Of a stretch of 64,000 nt of DNA, positions 8,722-19,134 are shown in pieces; position 1 is the first letter of the stretch; every line of letters starts with the position of its first letter. The stretch comes from Deinandra increscens subsp. villosa (Eukaryota; Streptophyta; Magnoliopsida; Asterales; Asteraceae), in NCBI GenBank assembly GCA_039602395.1, contig JBCNJP010000010.1, positions 90,986,000-91,049,999 of the forward strand, written 5' to 3'. Both the position numbers and the translations under genes were made by a program. The notes under the pieces were generated by a model. It had not been told where the DNA came from and did not search any database. It saw only the letters and a program-made list of their open reading frames with translations.

Positions 8722-11264
8722 TGTGACATCCGAGAATTTCAAGGTTAACTTCCGTTAGACAATTCCGTTAGTTACGTTATAAGTGTTAACTTAGTAACTA
8801 ATGCTTAACTAGGCCGAATACGTCCACGACCTTTGGTTGATCACCGAACCCGTCCATATGTGTTATGTGTTTAATTATTTATTGTCATTATGTGCAATGT
8901 GATTTAAATACATGATTTAGTATTGTGAATAGCGTGACAATTCATGAATCGTGCTTATCTTGCTTAGAATGTAAAATTGACCACTTTTGGTTTCCAGCGA
9001 AACTACGGGCGAAACTATAGTGTCGTCCGGTAGCCAAACCATGGACTTACAGAGCCAGTTTCGCTTGGCCAGCGAAACTGCCAGCGAAACTAGCCCCTGT
9101 TATATAAGGACATAAAACCCTAGAAGCCCCATTTCTTGCACCTTTTCTTCAAAAACACCCACACTCTCCTGAAATCTCTGGACCAGCCCCAAGACACACC
9201 AAGATCAGCCATCACTTCTGTTGGTGAAGATCATCCATCGATCCTTGATCAAACAGTGAGTCCCAAAACCATTCTTTATGTATTTCTATGTGTTTTCTTA
9301 AAAAGCATGCTTAGACCTTCATGTAATCACTTGATCTTTTGATATGTTGCTTAGGAATGCTAGATCTATCATAAAGTCAGTAACTTTACGTTTGAAATCC
9401 ATCCATAATGAAGATTTATGCTATTTTAGTCATTTTAGGTTTAAAATGTGTTTTTGGTGATTTGATGATGAAAACCCATGTTTAAGGTGTTAAAGCTTAC
9501 TGTTTTATGTTGGTAAATGATCATACATGCTAAATATTAAATCACATGAAGTATGGAAGCTGTTAGGTTGATTTTTAGGCTGATTTGTGAGTTTTTCGCG
9601 ACCAGCGACACTACGTGTTCTCTGGGCGAAATTATCCAGCGAAATTATGAATATCTCCTTCAGGCGACACTATGCAGCGAAACTGTAGTGTCGCCAGTGA
9701 ACGAAACTGCCTGGCGAAACAACCATAGACGTTGTCCCTGAACGAAAGTTCAACCAGTTTCGAGCGAAACTAGTCTAGCGAAACTGTGCCAACAGTTTCG
9801 GGCGAAACTAGCTAGCGAAACTGTGTCATCGGGTATTGCCTAGCGAAAGTGCTGCCCGTGCACACAGCGAAACTGCCTAGCGAAACTGCTAGTGAAACTG
9901 TGACCAGACCTAAACCCAAACTTGTGCAACTTATTTGAATGTTATGCTATGACTTACATGATTATGCTATGATGAAACACGCTATGATTTCTATAATATG
10001 TGAACCCTTGTTTATGATCAACCATCGGTGTCGTGTGTCGTTATGTCGTGTCGTAGTTCCAACGTGCTATGTTATGGGCCATAGTGACGATAAGTTAATA
10101 ATTAGACACAAAACTAATACTTAAGACCTAAACGTGTTCATAGGTCTTCGTTAAGCAATATTTGGATTAATTAGCAAGTGTAGCTGAGCAACCTAAGGTG
10201 AGTTTCACTAACCCTTTAATTGTGAGCCCGTTTGGGACACAACGAATGAACTTAACGAAAAACAACGCTGACATTTTGAGGTATTACCAAATGAGATACC
10301 TGTTATGGAAGTTAGAGTGTTTTATGGGAGCACTTGCAACTGTCCATCCTTGGGGTTTCGAATGAAATCCGGAAACAACCATTTTGACACTTAAACTCTT
10401 TTTGGGATTTCAGATGAAATCCAGAATAAACGTTTTAATATGACTAGTGTAGGTTAAAGTCTAAACCAAATGATATCACATGATTTCTAAGGATGCCTTA
10501 AAAACTTAAAAGTCCTCAATTTAGTACTGTTGATCTGAGAAGCGAGGGGATGTTGGGTAGATCTACTGAGGGTTTGACAAACCCTGCTCCGCAGTACACA
10601 AATGTGTAACCAACCGGTTGGAGGCCGAACGGAGTTCAATATCAGCCTGTTTTAGTTGTGGGCCTCCCAAAAGGGACACAACTGGAGGCACCAACCATCG
10701 GCAAATGCCGAACTCTGTTACGTCAGCTTTCAGCCCTGGTACGACTTCCTTAGTGCATGGAAACCGGATTAGCTACCCGCGATATCGGTTGACCGCTTTA
10801 ATCTTTTACTTAACTAGTGCATATTCGGTAATTCAACACTTGGCAATGTTTTGCAAATCTATTACTTATTTATATGTTGATGAATACGATTATGAGACCG
10901 GGCCAATGCATGTCATGCCCACCGTGAAATCACCAACCGTTAGGTTGACACTTGTGTGGTTTTCACCTTTGCAGATCGTTGAGGAGTATCCACTGGAGGT
11001 TGGCATGGCGCTTGAAGTTACTTAACTTTATTTTAAACTTAATTTGGGAATTAAACAACTATTTATGTTCTGTAATTAAAGCACGTGGTTAGTGCTAAGA
11101 TACTTATGTTTTTATTCCGCTGCGTACTTTTAAAACTGTTTTTATTATGAACATTTGGACTTTACTCTGATTCGTTTAGTATTTGTAACTAATGGTTGTG
11201 GTCCTGGTTTGCTCGCACCCCTTAACGGTATAAACTCCGTTAGTGGTTATTTGAGGGTGTGACA
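8722..11264 (+). repeat. Tekay-type 3' LTR (2,543 bp)
   Basis: Same length as the 5' LTR, with about 20 base differences counted by eye (for example at the donor, CCGTGAGT versus CAGTGAGT). It has the same motif clusters, TATA box and intron-like signals. Confidence 0.92.
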
Positions 11265-11297
11265 CTACCACCCCCAAACAAATGGTCAAGCTGAAGT
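11265..11297 (+). pseudogene. Athila integrase, continuation after the Tekay insertion
   Basis: The 33 bases after the TSD translate as YHPQTNGQAEV and rejoin the integrase core interrupted at 1340. The reading then enters the N gap. Confidence 0.85.
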
Positions 11298-11797
11298 NNN
11301 NNNNNNNNNNNNNNNNNNNNNNNNNNNNNNNNNNNNNNNNNNNNNNNNNNNNNNNNNNNNNNNNNNNNNNNNNNNNNNNNNNNNNNNNNNNNNNNNNNNN
11401 NNNNNNNNNNNNNNNNNNNNNNNNNNNNNNNNNNNNNNNNNNNNNNNNNNNNNNNNNNNNNNNNNNNNNNNNNNNNNNNNNNNNNNNNNNNNNNNNNNNN
11501 NNNNNNNNNNNNNNNNNNNNNNNNNNNNNNNNNNNNNNNNNNNNNNNNNNNNNNNNNNNNNNNNNNNNNNNNNNNNNNNNNNNNNNNNNNNNNNNNNNNN
11601 NNNNNNNNNNNNNNNNNNNNNNNNNNNNNNNNNNNNNNNNNNNNNNNNNNNNNNNNNNNNNNNNNNNNNNNNNNNNNNNNNNNNNNNNNNNNNNNNNNNN
11701 NNNNNNNNNNNNNNNNNNNNNNNNNNNNNNNNNNNNNNNNNNNNNNNNNNNNNNNNNNNNNNNNNNNNNNNNNNNNNNNNNNNNNNNNNNNNNNNNN
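11298..11797. other. Assembly gap (500 N)
   Basis: Exactly 500 N, a placeholder length rather than a measured one. It lies between Athila integrase and the interior of a Tekay-family LTR, so repeats probably caused the break. ORFs spanning it are artefacts. Confidence 0.99.
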
Positions 11798-14125
11798 TAT
11801 AGATTCGCTCGGTAGCCGGCTAAACTGTTTGATTTACATGTGTTCAGAGCCAGTTTCGCTTGGCCAGCGAAACTGCCAGCGAAACTAGCCCCTGATATAT
11901 ATATTTTATAAAACCCTAGTTACTTCCCATTTGCATCATTTCACACAAAACACACACCACTCTCCATCTGCTCTCTCGAGATTTCTGGCCATCCGAGAAA
12001 ACCACCAAGGAACCATCATCTCATCTCATCCATTCGGATCCTAGATCGAACCGTGAGTCTCAAAACCATCTTTTCTTGCATATTCTATGTGTTTTCTTAA
12101 AAAGCATGCTTAGACCTCCATAGAATCATTTGATCTTCTGATATAATGCTTAGGGATGCTAGATCTATCATAAAGTCTGTAACTTTACGTTTGAAATCAA
12201 ACCATAATGAAGATTCATGCTAGTTAGGTCATTTTATGCTTAAAATGTGTTTTTGGTGATTTGAATGTGAAAACCCATGATTAAGGTGTTAGATTTGCTT
12301 CTGTGATGTTGGTAAATGTTTATGCATGCTAGATAACAAATTACATGAAGTATGAAAGCTGTTAGATTGATTTTTGGGCTGATTTATGTGTTTTCCGCGA
12401 CCAGCAAAACTGAGCTGTTCTCTAGGCGAAACTATACAGCGAAACTGTATAGATATTCATCCAGCGACACTATGTAGCGAAACTATAGTGTCGCCTGTGT
12501 ATTGCTTGAACGAAACTACCGAGCGAAACAACCATAGACCTTGTCCCTGAACGAAAGTTCAAACCAGTTTCGGGCGAAGCTATGCTAGCGAAACTGTGTC
12601 ATCAGTTTCGAGCGAAACTAGCTAGCGAAACTGTGTCATCGGGTATTACCCAGCGAAAGTACTGCCCGTGCACATAGCGAAACTGCGCAGCGAAACTGTA
12701 GCGAAACTGTGACCTGACCCAAAACCCAAACTTGTGCAACTTATTTGAATGTTATGCCATGACTTACATGATTACGCAATAATGAACATGCTTTGATTCC
12801 TGAGTTATGTGAACCCTCGTTTATGATCAACCATCGGTGTCGTGTGTCGGTATGTCGTGTCATAGTTCCAACGTGTTATGTTATGGGCCATAGTGACGTA
12901 AGTTAAATATTAGACACAAAACTAATACTTAAGACCTAAACGTGTTCTTAGGTCTTCGTTAAGCAAACATTACTTTGATTATTTAGCAAGTGTAGCAGTG
13001 CAACCAAAGGTGAGTGTCACTAACCCATTTACCGTGGACCCGTTTGGGTCACACTGAATGACTTAACGAAAAACAATGCTGACAACCTTATGAGTGCTAT
13101 GCACCTCTCTGATGAACTTGAAAACTTAGGAGTGCTTGGCACCCACTCGATGAACTTGAAGTGTTTTATGGGAGACACTTGTGAAATACTTAAACAACTA
13201 TTTCTAAAACGAAACTGAAAATGTTTTCGGGATTCATGAGAACCCAAAGTAAACCGTTTTAATATGGCTAGTGTAGGTTAAAGTCTAACCACATGATATC
13301 ACATGATTTCTAAGGATTGCCTTATAACTGAAAAAGTCCTCAACTTAATTGTACCATTAATTGTAAAGCGAGGGGATGTTGGGTAGATCTACTGGAGTTT
13401 GACAAACTCCGCCTCGTGACACGGGAAGTGCACGGAGGTACAATATCAGCCTATCTGACCGTGATCCCGAGAGGACACGGGGGAGGCAAAGCCGCGATGA
13501 CGTAGGTCCGTAAAACAAAATAGATGATGGCGATGCCACTACGAAAATTATCAGTTAGCTTTGGTACAAACTTCCTTAGTGCATGGAACAACGGATTAGC
13601 TACCCGCGATATCGGTTGAGCACTTTAACTATACAAAACTAGTACATACCCGATAACGTATGTTACGGACAATACTTTTACTAAACCACAATACTATGAT
13701 TATGGATATCACTAAGCATTGCTTTTCACAAATAAATATTTCATAAGTATATGTTGACACGATTATGATTATGAGACCGGGCCACTGCGTGACAAGCCCA
13801 CTGTGAACTCACCAACCGTTAGGTTGACACTTGCGTGGTTTAAACTTTTGCAGATCGCTGAGGAGTATCCGGAGCAGGTTGGCATGGCACATGAAGACAT
13901 TTACTTTTCTTCAAACTTAATTGGGAATTTAAAACAATGAATTTGTAAAGCACGTGGTTAGTGCTAAGACAATATTTTCTGCTGCGTATTTTGAGACTTT
14001 ATTTTATGAAATATATTTGGACTTACTCTGATTCGTTTAGTATTTGTAACTAATGGTTGTGGTCCTGGTTTGCTCGCACCCCTTAACGGTATAAACTCCG
14101 TTAGTGGTTATTTGGGGGTGTGACA
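11798..14125 (+). repeat. Second Tekay-family LTR, left end lost in gap
   Basis: It aligns along its length with the LTR at 1341-3883 but with many substitutions and small indels, so it is a divergent copy. About the first 300 bp are missing in the gap. It keeps the GCGAAACT clusters (11845-11890, 12395-12715), the CCGTGAGT donor near 12053, the TTTTGCAG acceptor at 13853 and the terminal GTGTGACA. The right flank (ATACC at 14126) is the RT of a minus-strand gypsy. Whether this is a solo LTR or a 3' LTR of an element hidden in the gap cannot be decided. Confidence 0.88.
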
Positions 14126-14383
14126 ATACCAGAATGTCATCGATGAACACAATCACCGACTTATCTAACATAGGCTTACACACCCGGTTCATAAGGTCCA
14201 TGAAAGTCGCGGGTGCATTAGTGAGTCCAAAGGACATCACTAAAAATTCATAATGGCCGTATCTTGTTCTGAAGGCCGTTTTGGGAACATCTTCCTCTTT
14301 CACCTTCAGTTGATGGTACCCCGAACGTAGGTCTACCTTCGAGAACCATTTTGCCCCTTGAAGTTGATCGAACGTAGGTCAAT
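14126..14383 (-). pseudogene. Gypsy RT core fragment
   Basis: The minus strand encodes AKWFSKVDLRSGYHQLKV, then TAFRTRYGHYEFLVMSFGLTNAPATF and the active-site region VIVFIDDILV, where the Tekay-family LTR cuts it. It is separated from the upstream RT part by a frame-breaking scramble at about 14370-14384 (PLP followed by a stop). Confidence 0.88.
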
Positions 14384-15715
14384 TCAGGGCAACGGGTACC
14401 TATTCTTCACTATGAGTTTGTTTAACTCCCGGTAGTCTATGTGCATCCGCATGCTACCGTCCTTCTTTTTCACGAATAACATCGGTGCTCCCCACGGAGA
14501 GACACTCGGACGTATGAACCCTTTATCCAACAACTCCTGGATTTGGGTCATCAATTCTTGTAGTTCCGTCGGTGCCAACCTATATGAAGCTTTAGCCACC
14601 GGCCTAGCATTTGGCACTAAGTCAATTTTGAACTCCACCTCCCGATCGGGTGGTAACCCCGGTAAGTCATCCGGAAATACATCTTTAAATTCTTGCACCA
14701 AGGGTAAGTCATCTATCGTGGGACTTTGAATTCTAGTGTCCGCCACCATAGCGAAGTAGGTTTGGCACCCAAGTATCATGAGCTTTCTAGCTTCCATCAT
14801 TGAGCATAAGATCGGAACATTTTGCTTCTCACCATAGATGGTGACTTTGCTCCCCTTTGGCGAAGATATCTCTATCGCCTTTCGGTCACATATGACCTTT
14901 GCGTGGTTGCGGGATAGACAATCCATTCCCACCACCACCTTGAATTCTCTCATCGCCATAGGAATGAGATCTATCAAGTATTCCTCATTATCAATGGAGA
15001 TTTTGCATCCCCGACATACATCAAAAACAAGAATACTTTTGTCATTAGCTATTTCTACCTCTAAGGGTACATGCAAATTTTCAATTATAAACGAGTGATG
15101 CTTAATAAAATCATATGAAACAAATGATCTATTAGCTCCCGTATCAAATAATACATGAGCATGTATCGAATTTACTAGAAATGTACCGGCCACCACGTTG
15201 GGGTCTGATTTGGCCTCTTCAGCCGTGAGTTGGAATGCCCAAGCCGTAGCCTTCGGTGCTTCCATATTTCCCCCACTTCTTGCCCCCTCTTTCTTGAGCT
15301 TTGGGCATTCAGATGTCCTGTGCCCCGTCTGGTAACAGTTGTAACATCGTGGCTCATCAGAAGGGCAGTTGGAAATAACATGACCTTTCTTGCCACACCT
15401 TAAGCATCGGCGGTCTTTGAATATACACTCTCCCGAGTGCCCCTTGCCACACACTTTGCATTTTGATCCGCCCCCTCTTGTGTCCTTTTTCTTGGACGAG
15501 TCACCCACTTTTTGCTTCTGGGAGGATTTGGATTCCCCCCCAGTGGGTTTTCTTGCCTCTTGGGCCTCTTCCCGGATTACATCCATTTCTCGCGCCCGAG
15601 CGGCGTTTATCATTTGTTCCACCATAGTGAACCGGTCTAGAGGCATGAAATTCTTTATCTTTGCCTTCAACATGTTCCGGTAAAAGAACATTCGTGCCCC
15701 TTCAGTGGGTAGCAC
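14384..15715 (-). pseudogene. Gypsy gag C-terminus, protease and RT N-terminus
   Basis: A 443-residue open frame. It has a gag C-terminal part (residues 1-80), then knuckles CKVCGKGHSGEC (degenerate), CLRCGKKGHVISNC and CYNCYQTGHRTSEC (both CX2CX4HX4C). The aspartic protease has VLFDTGANRSF and VVVGMDCLSRNHA, then the linker DVFPDDLPGLPPDREVEF, and RT starts with LLDKGFIRPSVSPWGAP and FVKKKDGSMRM. The first residue is an internal Met, not a true start; gag continues upstream in broken frames. One substitution to note is RMHIDYREL where related RTs have Cys. Confidence 0.9.
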
Positions 15716-16045
15716 ATCGGAACAAACTTTTGCCCTATCAAGGTAAATACCGGTGATCTAATCAACGGTTTGAGTCTCCCCTTGCTCTAACTTGAGGAAC
15801 TCTTGCTTCAATTCATTGACTGCCGAGGGTAGGCTATGGTGCTCAAGAAATAATTCTTTAAAGTCCACCCAAGTTAGGGCGTCTGCCACCTCTTAGCCCT
15901 TTTCTAGGACTTTTACGTTTCACCAATCTTTTGCCCGATCTACTAGTAGACCCGTGGCAAAGATGACTTGATTTGTAGCCTCACAATGGCTTCTTTTGAA
16001 TCGGTTCTTGGAGCCTTGATGAGCATCCTTCAAGCTTTCGCCTTA
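15716..16045 (-). pseudogene. Gypsy gag, broken upstream part
   Basis: Minus-strand reading in two frames gives capsid-like text (DFKELFLEHHSLPSAVNEL, then a YLDRAKVC segment leading into the next feature) with several stops. An AG acceptor-like site (GTGTAG) sits near 16040, opposite a possible donor near 17045, so an intron between the two gag parts is conceivable. Confidence 0.6.
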
Positions 16046-17050
16046 CCTACACATACTGACCATCAATAGTGAGTTTCTAGTGCACAATGAATATAAACAT
16101 CATAAGTAATGTGGAAAAATCATGTAAATTTGGAGATGGGATTCCAGGCGTATCACCTAGAGCATCTTATGTTCTAGGCGATACGCTTTTATTTGTAGGC
16201 GTATCGCCTGAAGGGTAGCATGCTCCAAGCGATACGCTTGGAGCCCAATTTCCAGGGATTTGGCCGAAATCTGGCATGTTCTATACTTAGCCAAATTTGG
16301 TTATCTCCCCTGTTTTATCAGTTTTGCACCTGAATTGTTGGGCTTTCATTTCTACCCTTTGAATGTCCCAAAAACATATTTTTAAGCATAATGCCTACAC
16401 ATTTACATACCTTAGCCATGGTAACTAATCCCGGGTTCTCCCGACCCGTTTGACCCGCTAAGAGGTTCATTGTGGCAACTATCAAGGTTACCTTCCAGAA
16501 TTGACCCATCGCATATGGTTTACTACTAGAAGCATAATTCAAGCAATATGAATTCAAAATATGTATACCCATAGTTAGTTTTATGCTTCCGTTAAGAGTC
16601 TAGCTTTACGCATTACTAATACACTAAGTTTTTGACATAGTTCATTCTATTTCACTATACTAGTCATTAGTTCGTCTAATCGTTTTAGTCGATAGCCAAA
16701 TGACCCTTGTTTCTTATTTGACCCGTTAAGATTGGTAATTGCCCTTGGTTTACCCCAATGCCTATCTTGACCACATACAAGCCTTGGAATCTATGGTTCT
16801 ACAACCATTTATGATTCCTTTTCTCTTGTTACATGGCATAAACTCTATAAGCCCATTTCTGCCATTGTAACTTTCATTCATTCTATGATTCCTCCGAATC
16901 TTCTCTATGGTCAAGTTAGTCATTGGAGAACCCTTTGGCTTTGGGCTTCACGATTCCTAGAACCATTTGTCACCAATTTACACAATTCATAGTTTATTCT
17001 ATTGATTGTAAATACACATTTACTTATCTACTTCATGTAACATAAATAAT
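16046..17050 (-). other. Non-coding insert or intron with hairpin cluster
   Basis: No coding sequence is seen. At 16145-16235 there is a cluster of the word GGCGATACGC and its complement. It includes a perfect 11-bp inverted repeat (16176-16186 and 16199-16209, 12-nt loop) and CCAAGCG-ATA-CGCTTGG just after. The rest is AT-rich. The segment interrupts gag and has GT...AG-like limits on the minus strand. Confidence 0.4.
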
Positions 17051-17160
17051 GTTACCTTTAGAGCTCGATCCTCCGCTTCCACCAACACCGGAGTTATTCC
17101 CTTGATCACCTTGATTGTCTAATGGGTCACTAACAATGTTAGGACCTTAATCATAGTAGC
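17051..17160 (-). pseudogene. Gypsy gag N-terminal fragment
   Basis: The minus strand encodes a DNQGDQGNNSGVGGSGGSS stretch, a Gly/Ser/Asn-rich segment typical of plant gypsy gag N-termini. It ends in AAAG|GTAACA, a donor-like site. It is too short for more. Confidence 0.45.
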
Positions 17161-18197
17161 ATTTTACCATATTTTCAATAACATGATTTCTATGCTACAC
17201 ATACACATTCACAATTTCACATAGATGGCTATCAAACATATTCATCAAGTTTGCACCTAGCTTTATGTATTTATTAACATCAACATGCTAACTAGAGGCA
17301 TACATTAACCATGCTAGCTAGTGCACATAATATCATCAAGTTGGTTAAATTTTTGTGAACTTATAGTTCCCTATGAACATCCAACATTAATACAAGCCAA
17401 TTTGTTGTGTTTACCATATTTTGACTCTTTTAGACATTTTCTCAAACACCTTGTGTGCATACATTTATGCACACACAATAACCCAATCCCATGAACCTTC
17501 AAGTAAGCATTTAACATGGGGTTTGTAGAATTCACTTCCAACCCATCATTATTTAACCAAATTCATCATTTAACAACACATGTATATAATAATTCCATCA
17601 ATGGAACCTATTTCGTGACTAACCTAAGTAGTCATCTACCATGGGTGTTCAAGTGTAAGCAATTGGTGACTACTTCACCAATTGTTTATCAAACTAGCAA
17701 ATTATGCTACAAATAAAGTTCCTAGCATCATAGAACACACAATTAAATCAAGAATTGCATATTTCTAGTCTCTAATTTTCGAGACCTAGCATGCAAAGAG
17801 TTGGGGTTTTGCTTACTTGATGAAAGGATGGATTTAGGGGAAGAATAACACTTCCAAATTCCAAATCTCTAGCCAAAATCGCAGCCCTAACCCCTTGACT
17901 AGCAGAAATTTCGAAGAAGAAGGAGGAGAGGGTTGGGGTTCGATGTGCAGGTCGTATGCACGACCTCCCCTCTCTTTCTCCTTCTTTTCTTTGGCCTAGT
18001 TTTAAAGAATTACACATCTGGCCCGTAAGGATTCCTCCTTGTGTAAATTTTTAACAAAAATGCATATTTACCCATTCAGCCCCTTAATTCACATGATATT
18101 ATATTTTACTAACTCAAGGGGTTATTTAACTACGAGAATTTAACTTAATTGGACGCTAACGTGACATTTGTTTATTTAGAAATTTTAGGATGTCACA
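17161..18197 (-). repeat. Gypsy 5' LTR and leader
   Basis: The outer end TGTGACATCC is clear at 18197; the inner end is not. The region includes a 7-bp perfect hairpin AGGTCGT-ATGC-ACGACCT (17949-17966), also found in altered form at 44490-44505. On the minus strand there is a leader with a donor-like CATCAA|GTAAGC near 17815. A 81-codon ORF at 17772-18017 is the leader, not a gene. Confidence 0.6.
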
Positions 18198-18980
18198 GGT
18201 CTTTACAATTATCAATTCTTCTAATTCTTTAGGTTTTCATCAGGGTTAGTTATTTTCGTGCGTTGCTCGTTCTTTGTCACTTGCTTAGCTTATCAGGTGA
18301 GTATTCATAGCCCCATTTTTGTTTTATATTTTGGGGTGTAACATGTACACTTATCGAACTTTCATACTATATATTTTTCATTTAACTCAAATGCGATTCT
18401 TGTTCGTTATTGTGTGTTTTGCTTGTATGTGAACTGTATGTCATATTGCATGTTGTTCTTTCATTATATTTCATGATCATTCGCGTAACATTGACTGTAA
18501 AAAGCCTGGGTTCCAATAATAGATCTATTGGGGTGACGTCCCACTTGACTTGACCGGTTTTGGCGTCGAGTGATTGGTAACCTAAGTGTCAAGATTGGTT
18601 TATGCACTCCACTTGTACTTGCTTTATTTCATTACATGTTCTTTCATACTTAGGCATTTCCACGTAACGTTAGATCGCATGTTTTACTTATATTCTATGC
18701 CAAACCTATGTTTACTCACCAACTCTAGTAGTTGACTTTATTATGTTGTACATGTTGCAGAACATAACTGATGATTTATCGTGGACGCTTAGGACACGCT
18801 TTAGGACCTAGATTAAGATTAAAATAAGACTATCTATTTGTTTGTTTGGATATTACTAGTTGTATGACATTATTTATGTTTAATGAGTGGCATGTTTAAA
18901 TTTGGTAACTATATTAGTTGTCATGAGCATTTGAACAATGCTCATGCACCAACGTATTCCGTCGTTGGTTGGGGTGTGAC
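18198..18980 (+). repeat. Gypsy LTR-like fragment, plus strand
   Basis: It contains a donor-like TCAG|GTGAGT near 18298, an acceptor-like CATGTTGCAG near 18763 and ends GGTTGGGGTGTGACA at 18980, the layout of the Tekay LTR with unrelated sequence between. A second LTR-end-like GGGGTGTAACA lies near 18345, so two fragments may be joined. The left part is cut by the minus-strand gypsy at 18197. Confidence 0.5.
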
Positions 18981-19134
18981 ATGTTGACTGATAGAACACC
19001 CTAACTAGCAACAACCACCAAGATATGGTGGCTCGAAGATAGCCACCGAATGAAATCCAATGGCGGCGATAGGCGCGGAACGACAAAGCCGTATTTCCTT
19101 TGGGGTTTCGTCGAGAGAGGAGAAAAAGGAGACG
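18981..19134 (-). other. Unassigned flank of the solo LTR insertion (left part)
   Basis: Together with 21704-22038 this was one continuous sequence before the solo LTR inserted, as the duplicated AGACG shows. No protein similarity is visible. It might be an older LTR leader. Confidence 0.35.

Larger units (their letters stand above)
1341..11264 (+). mobile_element. Complete Tekay/Del-type Ty3/gypsy element, 9.9 kb
   Basis: The order is 5' LTR, PBS, gag, protease, RT, RNase H, integrase, chromodomain-like tail, PPT, 3' LTR. The ends are TGTGACATCC and GGGTGTGACA, flanked by a perfect 5-bp TSD CTACC (1336-1340 and 11265-11269). The target is the integrase gene of an Athila element, whose reading resumes exactly across the insertion. 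Both LTRs are 2,543 bp; by eye I find about 20 substitutions and no net length change, so insertion is recent. The coding body is defective: capsid region missing, a tRNA-like insertion in protease and three small frameshifts. The Tekay assignment rests on the order RT-RH-IN, very long LTRs and the C-terminal chromodomain-like segment. Confidence 0.92.
14126..18197 (-). mobile_element. Minus-strand Ty3/gypsy element, 5' part
   Basis: In minus orientation it starts with TGTGACATCCTAAAA at 18197, continues through leader and gag, then protease and RT, and is cut in RT at 14126 by the Tekay-family LTR. The rest lies beyond that LTR and the gap. It is a chromovirus-like gypsy judged from three zinc knuckles, the DTGA protease and RT sequence. 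The U3 start is close to that of the Tekay LTRs in its first ten bases only. Confidence 0.8.

Noticed and set aside
11282..11815. Open frame of 177 codons
   Set aside because: It consists almost wholly of N and is an artefact of the gap; the same holds for frames at 53728-54314.
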